Origin: G001797105 sp964528155
Lineage (GTDB): Bacteria; Chloroflexota; Anaerolineae; Anaerolineales; E44-bin32
Length of the DNA: 7,821 nucleotides
Assembly: GCA_964528155.1 (NCBI GenBank)
Contig: CAZGRL010000152.1
Span: 1 to 7,821, forward strand
Reading direction: 5' to 3'
A program made the translations under genes and the position numbers. Under the pieces are notes generated by a model. The model worked only from the letters and a program-made list of their open reading frames with translations. It did no database searches and was not told the origin of the DNA. This document shows, one piece after another, positions 1 to 6,047 of the stretch (positions are counted from its first letter, which is position 1; each line of letters starts with the position of its first letter).

Positions 1-136
1 GCTTCTGAGAGGGACCGGCCTTCTCATTCCATCTCGCTGGAGCGAACCCGGCCAGGGCGGCGCGATACTCTGAAGGAGGCTTGGCTGGGTCGCTCAGCTC
101 GAGGCCACCAGGGCGCTCATCCCTCAGAGCACCCCG

Positions 137-145
137 TGCTACACT
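137..145 (+). promoter_or_regulatory. Possible extended -10 promoter for the sce7726 gene
   Basis: The sequence TGC-TACACT matches the extended -10 form TGn-TAnnnT. It would start transcription near 152, leaving a leader of about 33 bases before the GTG start at 185. No convincing -35 hexamer lies 16-18 bases upstream, which an extended -10 can tolerate. The higB promoter in this window has the same TGC-TA layout. This is a motif match only. Confidence 0.35.
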
Positions 146-184
146 CCCCCCAGCGAGCATCTTTAGATTGGAAGGACTGAATCC

Positions 185-802
185 GTGCGAACCACATCAG
201 ATGGGGGCAGCCTGGACCAAGCTGTCATCCGCCAGGCTCTCGTGACCTACTTGATGAGCCAGCATCCTCGTGGCGAGCGCAGTTTGATCGCAGAACTCCC
301 CCTCCGAGCCGGAGCGAGCCGCGCCGATCTCGTGCTGCTCGGCGATGAACTGCATGCATTTGAAATAAAGAGTGACCGGGACTCCCTCGACCGTCTCCAA
401 ACGCAGATCCACGCCTACAGCCGGGTCTTTGACGAGGTCACGATTGTCACCGGCTCAGTCCACCTTGCACGGGCGTCAAAGTCAGTCCCAGAATGGTGGG
501 GGGTCATGCTTGGGTTTCGGAGTTACTCCGGCAACGTCAACTTCGCCTGTGTGAAGCACTCACGGAAGAATCCATCTCCCGATAATTACGCCCTCGCGCA
601 AATCCTGCGCATCGATGAAGTAGACTTCTTAATGTCCCAGCACTTCTCTCATGTAGCCCCTCGGTCTTCATCGAGGAAGGCTGCGTGCCAGGCGCTCGCC
701 GACCTCACGGATCACGATCTCCTCAGGTCCATCGTCGCCACTTCTCTTAGAAGGAGGAGATCCGCTCAAGTTGCCGCACCACCACTGTCAGATGGTGGTT
801 GA
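185..802 (+). CDS. sce7726-family protein, PD-(D/E)XK nuclease-like
   Basis: This 205-residue protein has the hallmarks of the sce7726 family. RADLVLL (residues 46-52) is followed by LHAFEIKSD (56-64), then QIHAYSRVFDEVTIV (74-88) and VPEWWGV (101-107). D48 with E60-x-K62 has the spacing of a PD-(D/E)XK nuclease core. A basic C-terminal helix region (about 165-192) completes the usual family length of about 200 residues. The role is uncharacterised; nucleic-acid cleavage is inferred from the fold motif, and no partner or substrate is visible. The GTG start at 185 follows GGAAGG at 170-175. The gene is alone on the plus strand, and its last 56 bases overlap the 3' end of the opposite-strand Beta gene. 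Such genes often occur in accessory islands beside Beta-family genes, which supports the call. Confidence 0.88.
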   Translation: MRTTSDGGSLDQAVIRQALVTYLMSQHPRGERSLIAELPLRAGASRADLVLLGDELHAFEIKSDRDSLDRLQTQIHAYSRVFDEVTIVTGSVHLARASKSVPEWWGVMLGFRSYSGNVNFACVKHSRKNPSPDNYALAQILRIDEVDFLMSQHFSHVAPRSSSRKAACQALADLTDHDLLRSIVATSLRRRRSAQVAAPPLSDGG

Positions 803-1815
803 CCCCAGCCCGGATCCAGCTCATCGGGCTACCCGGATTCACGCGTCCCCCAGCGACGTCCGAGATGTACTGGTCGCCTCTCGAGAAACTAGCTCCGTAG
901 TACTCGTCGCGGTCAATCAAAATGATTGCGTGCCCCGCATATTGCGCATTGCCCAGCTCGCTTGTATATAGTCCCTCTCCCCTCATGATCAGCCACGATT
1001 CCTCTACCGCGTATCGGATTGAGGCACTGGGATTTGCCCTCCGAGGGGCTCTCTGAACACCGGATGCTGTATGGTGTAAAATCACCAAAGAGAGGCGACC
1101 CGCCCCCGCGATCGCCTGCCATCTGGCTTCTCCACGCTGTCCATTCCCTTCGCGGGGCCGATTGAATCCCGACCTCATAACCTGTCAGGTCGACGGGAAA
1201 CGAGCCCCCAAGGAACGCCACAAGAGCCCAACTATCCGCTTCGGGGACGCGCCCCCAGACCTTCTCGAACGCCAACACACCGTCGCCCAAATGGCCGAAG
1301 TCAACGACAAGGACCACGTTCTCCCGTCGAAGCCCGACCTGGTCTGGGAATCTCAGAATGGAATCTTGGCCTCCTCGACTCTGTAGTTCGGTGGGCGCAA
1401 CCCGCAGGCCGACGTTGCCATGCCTTGCAGCCCAGTCCGACACAGCTCTCTGGTAAGCGCCCTCTCTAGCAAGCCCGGTAACGGGGATGATACCTAACCC
1501 CCTACTCGCGCACTCCTCAAGGACGGAGCGGAGCAAGCGCGCTGCAACTCCATTTTCCGTATCAATCTGATCAAGCAGATTCATGTTAATGAGGAACGGC
1601 AACCTACCCCAGCTGCGCTCGAGTTGCTGTGCCGTTGTCGCACCGCACGTCGCGATTCCTCCGGCATATAGCCTGTCGCGAGGAGGCAACCTACTGGGTG
1701 GAATCTCAATCAGCGGTAGCAACCTTGCCCTAACCTGATCCCCCAGGCCGCGGAGTGCCATCCACTCCCCCATCTTCCATCTCAGGACAGGGACGTATGA
1801 AATGCCCTTGAACAC
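747..1815 (-). pseudogene. Beta-family protein gene split by two apparent frameshifts
   Basis: The gene is read from GTG at 1815 to TAA at 749-747 and would make about 356 residues, the usual Beta-family length (Pfam Beta_protein; function unknown). The first 247 residues are intact: YVPVLRWKMGEWMAL (7-21), LPLIEIPP (33-40), VVLVVDFG (167-174) and AFLGGSFP (200-207). After FGDFT the frame breaks. The third frame then gives IQHPVFREPLGG (1072-1037), and a further shift restores ANPSASIRY through YYGASFSRGDQYIS to AGVNHHLTVVVRQL. Each break fits one missing base, in CC at 1074-1073 and in GGG at 1039-1037. As written, the first frame ends at 913 with a scrambled tail. GGGAAGG sits 6 bases before the start, and only one base separates it from the stop of the upstream higA-immA gene, so the two are translationally coupled. 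Two nearby losses may be sequence errors rather than real decay. Confidence 0.82.
778..799. terminator. Hairpin at the convergent gene ends
   Basis: A perfect 7-base inverted repeat, ACCACCA / TGGTGGT with an 8-base loop, covers the last codons of the sce7726 gene and lies just beyond the stop of the Beta gene. The position suits a two-way terminator between converging genes, but there is no T-run on either strand, so an intrinsic terminator is not established. Confidence 0.3.
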
Positions 1816-1816
1816 A

Positions 1817-3028
1817 TCAGCCTTCCCACGATACGGCCTGGAAATGACTTCTCACAGTCCCGTATCCCACAAGTTGTGCGAGGATCCTGTAGTTTCTGAA
1901 TTCATGACGCATCCTTCCAGCCACAATCGCTGGGTGAATCCCTAGCTTGTTCGCTAAGTGAATCGCCGCCTCTGGCGAGCGGAGCTTGCTCGCCGCGCTT
2001 CTCTCCCACTCTTTAGGTGGTATGAGCGCGTCCCGGGCCAGACGATCCGCCTCCTCCTCCCTCGGATCCAGCTTTTCCTCGAAATCTAGATCGTCAATGA
2101 AACTGTCATACCCGCTTTCAATATGCAACGCAATGTGGGCGAGCTCATGCATTATCGTGAACCAGAAGTTGTCAAGCCGATCGTGCCGGATCGTCATCCC
2201 AACAATGGGCAACTCTCCATCCACTACAATTGCCGCTCCGTCAAGGTAAGTTCCCGGCAGGTGCGGCTCCACAACTAGAGCCAGGCCCACAGCCTTCAAC
2301 ATTTCTGCGGTCAACTCAGGCCCCGAATCCGACAGACTCAGCCTAGCGAGCTCGCGCATGAATCCCTTGTCGACACCCCCGCCGTACGGCTGAAGCCCGT
2401 CCATCTGCCGTGCACGAATCTGGATCCTTGCCGTCCACGCGGACAGAGAATACCAGTCCATTGTTCGTGCGGATCTAACTAGCTCGGACCTCCGATATAG
2501 GACATGCCCAACCGGAAGCGAGCTCAATGGTTCGAGGAAGCGCCTAACCACACCCTCTGGGTCTCCCTCAATCTCCTTCCGCTTCGCCAGGACCCAGCCC
2601 CGCTTCACCATCTCCTTGAGAGGAAACGCGCCCCAATCCATTTCTGCGAGAGCATCTCTTGAAGCCTGTCCTTGCTGAATTAGCGCTTTTGCGGGGATTC
2701 CCAGCGCTGTGTGAAGCGCTCTGATCATCGGCAGCGTCAGACCCCGCTTTCGATTGAGCACTTCCGACACCTTGCTGCGACTCCCAATGATCGGGATCAA
2801 GTCCCGTGGCTTTAGTCCCTGTTGCTCCATACGAAACTTGATTGCCTCAACAGGATCAGGAGCGTCTGCGGGGTACACGCGGCGCTCATAGTCCTCGATC
2901 AGAAGAGCCAACAATTCGATGCGGGCCCTCTCAGTTGACCCACGTTCCGGGTCGCGGAGAACGAGATCTTCAAGCTCCCGCAAGGAATCGGAGTATTCGG
3001 CCTCGTTTCGGATAATCCCGCTAACCAT
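1817..3028 (-). CDS. HigA-type antitoxin fused to ImmA/IrrE metallopeptidase
   Basis: The protein has two halves; residues are counted from the ATG at 3028, giving 403 in all. The N-terminal half (about 1-120) is HigA/COG5499-like: a leader with an NEAEY motif, LIEDYERRVYP, DPVEAIKFRMEQQGL and an XRE helix-turn-helix, DLIPIIGSRSKVSEVLNRKRGLTLPMIRAL (about 76-105). It should bind operator DNA and neutralise the HigB toxin encoded upstream. The C-terminal half is an ImmA/IrrE-type zinc peptidase with MHELAHIALH (zinc-site H294, E295, H298) and a downstream EEEADRLARDALIP segment that supplies the usual third ligand. ImmA cleaves a phage-like repressor; the target here is unknown. An in-frame GTG at 3052 would add eight residues and overlap higB. 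ATG 3028 is preferred because GGGGA lies 7 bases upstream. The gene starts 11 bases after the toxin stop. Confidence 0.92.
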   Translation of the reverse strand: MVSGIIRNEAEYSDSLRELEDLVLRDPERGSTERARIELLALLIEDYERRVYPADAPDPVEAIKFRMEQQGLKPRDLIPIIGSRSKVSEVLNRKRGLTLPMIRALHTALGIPAKALIQQGQASRDALAEMDWGAFPLKEMVKRGWVLAKRKEIEGDPEGVVRRFLEPLSSLPVGHVLYRRSELVRSARTMDWYSLSAWTARIQIRARQMDGLQPYGGGVDKGFMRELARLSLSDSGPELTAEMLKAVGLALVVEPHLPGTYLDGAAIVVDGELPIVGMTIRHDRLDNFWFTIMHELAHIALHIESGYDSFIDDLDFEEKLDPREEEADRLARDALIPPKEWERSAASKLRSPEAAIHLANKLGIHPAIVAGRMRHEFRNYRILAQLVGYGTVRSHFQAVSWEG

Positions 3029-3035
3029 TCCTAAA

Positions 3036-3040
3036 TCCCC
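3036..3040 (-). promoter_or_regulatory. Ribosome binding site that decides the higA-immA start
   Basis: GGGGA lies 7 bases before ATG 3028, and its first base is the last base of the higB stop codon TAG (3042-3040). The earlier GTG at 3052 has no comparable site. Ribosomes finishing the toxin would therefore be placed directly on the antitoxin start. Confidence 0.55.
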
Positions 3041-3324
3041 TATAGAACCCACTCGTCGTACTCCGCATGGGTCCCCAGCTCCTTCATAATCACGAGTTTC
3101 GATTCGTAGTCAATCATCGCAAGCGCTCGGTATCTGTTTCCCTTGATGTTGAACACCACTCTCTTCCCACCTAGAATGCTCGCGGAGGGATATCGAGCCT
3201 TGAGATCAATCGGCGTCTCCCATTCGGCCTCCTCGAGCTCAGCGACCCATGAATCTAGGGCGCCCTTTGCATCAGGGTGTGTCAATGAGAACTCATGGAC
3301 CAGCCTTATGTTGAGTACCTTCAT
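3040..3324 (-). CDS. higB: HigB-family toxin (mRNA interferase)
   Basis: This 94-residue protein matches the HigB_toxin family (RelE-like fold). The core VVFNIKGNRYRALAMIDY (56-73) is the RNase sheet region, and KELGTHAEYDEW (81-92) is the typical C-terminal signature. An N-terminal helical part contains HPDAKGALDSWVAELEEAEW (16-35). HigB toxins cut mRNA at the ribosome and halt translation; this activity is inferred from the family. The length is normal and the frame intact. The ATG at 3324 has only a weak Shine-Dalgarno site (GAG). The toxin comes first and the antitoxin second, the usual higBA order. It is the first gene of a minus-strand operon with higA-immA and the Beta gene, controlled by the palindromes at 3350-3387. 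Confidence 0.9.
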   Translation of the reverse strand: MKVLNIRLVHEFSLTHPDAKGALDSWVAELEEAEWETPIDLKARYPSASILGGKRVVFNIKGNRYRALAMIDYESKLVIMKELGTHAEYDEWVL

Positions 3325-3349
3325 TACGCTCTAACCTTGACTGGGCCAT

Positions 3350-3369
3350 ACTTACCCTCCCCGGTAAGT
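3350..3369. promoter_or_regulatory. Second palindrome O2 in the higB leader
   Basis: ACTTACC-N6-GGTAAGT is a perfect inverted repeat with 7-base arms. It shares its last base with O1, and the two centres are about 18.5 bases apart. The arm sequence differs from O1, so it may bind a second protein, bind the same protein more weakly, or act as an RNA hairpin in the leader. Confidence 0.55.
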
Positions 3370-3387
3370 GTTCCCAACCTGGGAACA
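3369..3387. promoter_or_regulatory. Operator-like palindrome O1 at the higB promoter
   Basis: TGTTCCCA-ACC-TGGGAACA is a perfect inverted repeat with 8-base arms and a 3-base centre. It abuts the TATAAT box and covers the expected start of transcription, the standard position for repression. The likely binder is the XRE helix-turn-helix of the HigA-ImmA protein, giving autoregulation; this is inferred. Confidence 0.72.
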
Positions 3388-3395
3388 TTATAGCA
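3387..3395 (-). promoter_or_regulatory. Perfect extended -10 promoter of the higB operon
   Basis: On the minus strand TGC-TATAAT is a full-consensus extended -10 (TGn at 3395-3393, TATAAT at 3392-3387). Transcription would start near 3380, about 55 bases before the higB ATG. A TTGACA hexamer lies upstream at 3405-3400, but only 7 bases away, too close to act as a -35. The downstream edge of the -10 touches the operator at 3369-3387. Confidence 0.7.
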
Positions 3396-3675
3396 CGCTT
3401 GTCAAGGCCCGATGCCCCATTCGTGGGCCTAACCACCCGCCCCGGTGAGATCCCGGGACACGTTAGACCTCTGGAAGAACACCAGTGTGGTCAGCGACGG
3501 CGCCCGACCAGCTCGGCGCGATAATGAAACGTGCCTTCTCCGCGCTGAGGGCCGCCTCCTTGGCGACAAACGGCCCCGGCTGCCTGGATGAGGGCGCGGC
3601 CGCAGCAAGACGGCCCAGCTCGGATCACGGACGGTTCGGCGCCAAGCACACACGGCAGCCTTGCCAACACGGGGG
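3396..3675. other. Intergenic stretch between the TA island and the propeller gene
   Basis: I recognise no gene here. The short open frames on both strands give Arg/Pro-rich translations without family motifs, as expected in GC-rich DNA. There is a short inverted repeat AGGCCC / GGGCCT (3405-3410 and 3425-3430, 14-base loop) just upstream of the higB promoter, and a TCCCGGGA palindrome at 3451-3458. The promoter for the propeller gene should lie here, but I cannot place one with confidence. The stretch marks the boundary where strand and base composition change. Confidence 0.4.
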
Positions 3676-4962
3676 ATGATGCACGCACGGGGGCGAATTG
3701 CTCTGGGGGTGGGGGCGCTCTGGGTCGGCCTGCTCGGTCAGTCCCTCCTGAACTCGACCGTCCGGCCGTCCGCTTCCTTCATTGGCACAGCCTCTCAGAC
3801 GAGCGTCGCTACTCTCCCTGAAGGCAGAGTCTCCGTGCCGAGTGGCGCCTCAACCGGTGCGGCCGAGCCGTTGCCGATCTCGGATCGTTCAGGCGAGTCC
3901 GCCTGCTTCTCCCTCGATGACGGGCCACCACCCGCGCTCGATTTGCCCTATCGCCTGCTCTACCGTAGAGGGGACAGGATAATCGCCTACGATTTCCAAA
4001 CCGGCCGGAGACGCCTCGTAGTCGAACTCCCCACAGGGTCCTACGTTCTTTCGGATGACGATGCCGCCGTCTCCCCCGATGGTCGCTGGCTGGCGTTCCT
4101 TGAGAGCAGATTCGATGACGAACTTCGCCTGAAAACCAGGACGCTACACCTCCTGAGCAAGTCGGGGCGTTCCCTCGACATGACGGACTGGCCGGAGCAT
4201 TGGCAGTGGCTCCTGGGTTGGCTCGACACCAGTCGGCTCATGCTCTGGATGCCCCACCTGGGAAGGGCTCAGGTGACCGTCCTGGATCCGTTCACCGGCG
4301 CGGCGCAACGCCTGACCCCCGATCTCCCTGGGCTGACGCCCTCGCGGTGGACCAATCCCGAAAGCATTCTCTACAACGCCACGCTCGACAGGGTGACCTA
4401 CCCGTCCCGAGAGTGGCCGTTTGACTTCTCCGTGATGGACCTCGAGGCGAACCGCCTCATGTGGGTGGGAGAAGTCGGAAGCGTACCCGTGTGGTCCCCC
4501 GACGGAAGCACGCTCGCAATGGCGTACTCCGTCTGCGGTGATTGCAGGGCACTGATCACTCTGGACCAAAAGGGGGCAGTGACGTTTCTTACGGATCCCA
4601 CCGACCCGAATGACGAAACGTCGTTCGTCGACGTGTGGGGAATCTCATGGTCCCCGGACAGCAAAACCATCGCGGCCTGGGGGGAGATCCCCTCGCCCGA
4701 TATCTCCTCAACGTCCACGTGGAACCTTGCGATCGTCAACGTCCAGGGGCGAAGTGTTCGAGATACGTGCCTTGAATTTGAGGGGTATTTCTACGGTCAG
4801 ACCGTTTGGTCCCCCGATGGGGATTGGCTGGCCTTCGCCGATTGGGAGAGGTCACCCGGATATTGGACGGAACTCGTCACGACCGTGGTTGACCTCAGAG
4901 GCGAGCGTGCCTACAAGCTGAGGCAGGGAGCAACTCCGTTCGGGTGGATGGCCGTTCCTTGA
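3676..4962 (+). CDS. Exported WD40/TolB-like beta-propeller protein
   Basis: The protein has 428 residues from the ATG at 3676; a TTG at 3661 would add five, and a second ATG follows at 3679. An N-terminal hydrophobic segment, IALGVGALWVGLLGQSLL (about 8-25), after a basic start is a signal peptide or membrane anchor. A low-complexity Ser/Ala/Pro stretch (about 30-75) follows, then a propeller. Four PD40-type blades are clear from their SPDG motifs: AVSPDGRWLAF (about 131-141), VWSPDGSTLAM (272-282), SWSPDSKTIAAW (324-335) and VWSPDGDWLAF (377-387). Weaker blade-like strands lie between. Such propellers bind proteins or ligands outside the cytoplasm; no catalytic residues are visible and the partner is unknown. 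A five-base G run just before the ATG is the only Shine-Dalgarno-like sequence, so the exact start is uncertain. The next gene follows after 68 bases and may be co-transcribed. Confidence 0.82.
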   Translation: MMHARGRIALGVGALWVGLLGQSLLNSTVRPSASFIGTASQTSVATLPEGRVSVPSGASTGAAEPLPISDRSGESACFSLDDGPPPALDLPYRLLYRRGDRIIAYDFQTGRRRLVVELPTGSYVLSDDDAAVSPDGRWLAFLESRFDDELRLKTRTLHLLSKSGRSLDMTDWPEHWQWLLGWLDTSRLMLWMPHLGRAQVTVLDPFTGAAQRLTPDLPGLTPSRWTNPESILYNATLDRVTYPSREWPFDFSVMDLEANRLMWVGEVGSVPVWSPDGSTLAMAYSVCGDCRALITLDQKGAVTFLTDPTDPNDETSFVDVWGISWSPDSKTIAAWGEIPSPDISSTSTWNLAIVNVQGRSVRDTCLEFEGYFYGQTVWSPDGDWLAFADWERSPGYWTELVTTVVDLRGERAYKLRQGATPFGWMAVP

Positions 4963-5020
4963 GAGGGGCGGGGCGCGGTCCCTGATTGCGTCGCTCCGCC
5001 GCGCCTCCCGAATATTCAGT

Positions 5021-5025
5021 GGAGG
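5021..5025 (+). promoter_or_regulatory. Ribosome binding site that decides the start at 5031
   Basis: GGAGG lies 5 bases before the GTG at 5031. The longer in-frame TTG start at 4986 has no such site and would put 15 charged and polar residues ahead of the membrane anchor. Confidence 0.7.
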
Positions 5026-5030
5026 ATCGC

Positions 5031-5720
5031 GTGAACAAGAAGACGCTGGTGATCGGTGGGCTGGCGATCCTGCTCGTCGGGAACCTTGCCCTCCTCGGCT
5101 ACATGTTCCTCCGACCAAACTCGGCCGGCCTGCCGCTCACCCTGGCAGGCGCCGCGACTCCTTCGTCGGACGCGTTTCGCCTTCCACCGTCCTGGACACC
5201 GACGCAGCCCCCATCTCCCGTTGAGAGCGCGACAGCCTCTCCAGCAACTGACACGCCGGCGACTGTCCCTCCCGCCGTCGAGGCCCCGACCTTCGCGTTG
5301 GGAAGTGCGGAAGAGGCAGCTCAGGCCAATCTGGCCGACGACGTGCTGTGGGTCAATCAGATCATGAACGCCGAACACCAGGTCGTGATCGCCTCATCCG
5401 AGCCGTTGCTGTGGGGCAAGGGCTGGTGCGCCAGCACACAGGAAATCCTCGACGCCAACTTCGAGCTGATGACCGCCCAGCTTTTCGTGAACGGTGAGAC
5501 GATCGAACCGAGTTACTACTCGGTTCGAGACTACGGGAATACCGGTCCCGAAGAACGGACATACTGTCGAAGCCACTTCGTCCTTGTCCGTTCGTGGCCG
5601 ACCGGTGTAACCACGCTTAAGGGGTGCTACCTCATCACCCAAAGATTGAACGATGGATGGAGCGACTACGATCCGGGCTACTCTTGCTCCAACTTCATCG
5701 TGGAATTGGCTCCGGGGTGA
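5031..5720 (+). CDS. Membrane-anchored extracytoplasmic protein of unknown function
   Basis: I do not recognise a family. From the GTG at 5031 the protein has 229 residues. MNKK is followed by a hydrophobic span, TLVIGGLAILLVGNLALLGYMFL (5-27), with no clear signal-peptidase site, so it is probably a signal anchor. Residues 43-86 are a Pro/Thr/Ser/Ala-rich linker of the kind used to hold a domain away from the membrane. A compact domain (about 90-229) follows, with many aromatic residues and exactly four cysteines (C133, C179, C199, C219), which could form two disulfides; none occur before the domain. NGETIEPSYYSVRDYG (154-169) and WPTGVTTLKGCYLI (189-202) suggest a beta-sandwich-like fold with an Ig-type strand pattern, but that is a guess. 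Its place after the propeller gene suggests a shared surface role. Confidence 0.75.
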   Translation: MNKKTLVIGGLAILLVGNLALLGYMFLRPNSAGLPLTLAGAATPSSDAFRLPPSWTPTQPPSPVESATASPATDTPATVPPAVEAPTFALGSAEEAAQANLADDVLWVNQIMNAEHQVVIASSEPLLWGKGWCASTQEILDANFELMTAQLFVNGETIEPSYYSVRDYGNTGPEERTYCRSHFVLVRSWPTGVTTLKGCYLITQRLNDGWSDYDPGYSCSNFIVELAPG

Positions 5721-5834
5721 AAGATATCTCATCAAACAGATCGGCAAACAGGCGGCCCGCACGTTCTTGGTGGGGCCCCATCCGCGGAGTCCCACCTGTG
5801 CCTGCCTGCTTGCCCCTGACGCAATGCGAGAGGG

Positions 5835-5855
5835 GCCCTTCTGCTCTTGAAGGGC
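5835..5855 (+). repeat. Perfect hairpin GCCCTTC / GAAGGGC
   Basis: Seven-base arms enclose a 7-base loop (TGCTCTT). The hairpin lies inside the longer pairing of 5800-5809 with 5864-5873, so the two could stack in one folded RNA. There is no following T-run, so it is not a typical terminator. Confidence 0.5.
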
Positions 5856-5876
5856 GCCCAGGTGCAGGCAGGCCGC

Positions 5877-5975
5877 GGCCAGGGAGCGAAGTCGAGGGGT
5901 CCATAGACAGCCACGCTGTCCCGGCCAGCTCGGCGATTTCAGATGTAGGTCTCTTGGCCGGGCCGCTCCCTGGCC
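5877..5975. repeat. 12-base inverted repeat pair enclosing about 75 bases
   Basis: GGCCAGGGAGCG at 5877-5888 is the exact reverse complement of CGCTCCCTGGCC at 5964-5975. A smaller perfect hairpin, GACAGC-CAC-GCTGTC (5906-5920), lies inside. Perfect 12-base arms are unlikely by chance at this distance, even in GC-rich DNA. They could be the ends of a small non-coding mobile element or the stem of a structured RNA. Confidence 0.5.
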
Positions 5976-6047
5976 CGGCCTGGCGGCCAGCCAGGACAGG
6001 CAGCTTGAGGCCGCTAGGCGCCCGAAGTCGTGGAGGGATCGGGGACA

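Larger units (their letters stand above)
5721..6047. other. GC-rich intergenic stretch packed with inverted repeats
   Basis: There is no credible gene in this 327-base gap. It holds nested and tandem inverted repeats: TGGGGCCCCA (5771-5780) directly followed by TCCGCGGA (5781-5788); GCCTGCCTGC paired with GCAGGCAGGC (5800-5809 and 5864-5873); GCCCTTC / GAAGGGC (5835-5855); GGCCGCGGCC (5871-5880); GACAGC / GCTGTC (5906-5920); a 12-base pair of arms (5877-5888 and 5964-5975); and CCTGGC / GCCAGG (5979-5995). It may be a mobile repeat, a structured RNA or a terminator region. No T-run follows any hairpin. Confidence 0.55.

Noticed and set aside
1..160. Minus-strand frame open from an ATG at 160 to the window edge, possible divergent gene start
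   Set aside because: Only about 53 codons are visible, there is no good ribosome binding site and no recognisable motif. A plus-strand frame is open over 1-180 as well, so openness here means little.
747..1178. A 143-residue minus-strand frame that could be called as a separate gene
   Set aside because: Its second part carries the conserved Beta-family C-terminus (SIRY, FSRGDQYIS, NHHL), while its first part is out-of-frame translation of the 5' portion. It is a fragment of the Beta gene, not an independent gene.
3387..3405. TTGACA and TATAAT on the minus strand as a classic -35/-10 promoter
   Set aside because: The spacing is only 7 bases instead of about 17. The extended -10 TGC-TATAAT explains the promoter without the -35.
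4144..4569. A 141-residue minus-strand frame within the propeller gene
   Set aside because: It is antisense to clear PD40 blade sequence and has no family features.
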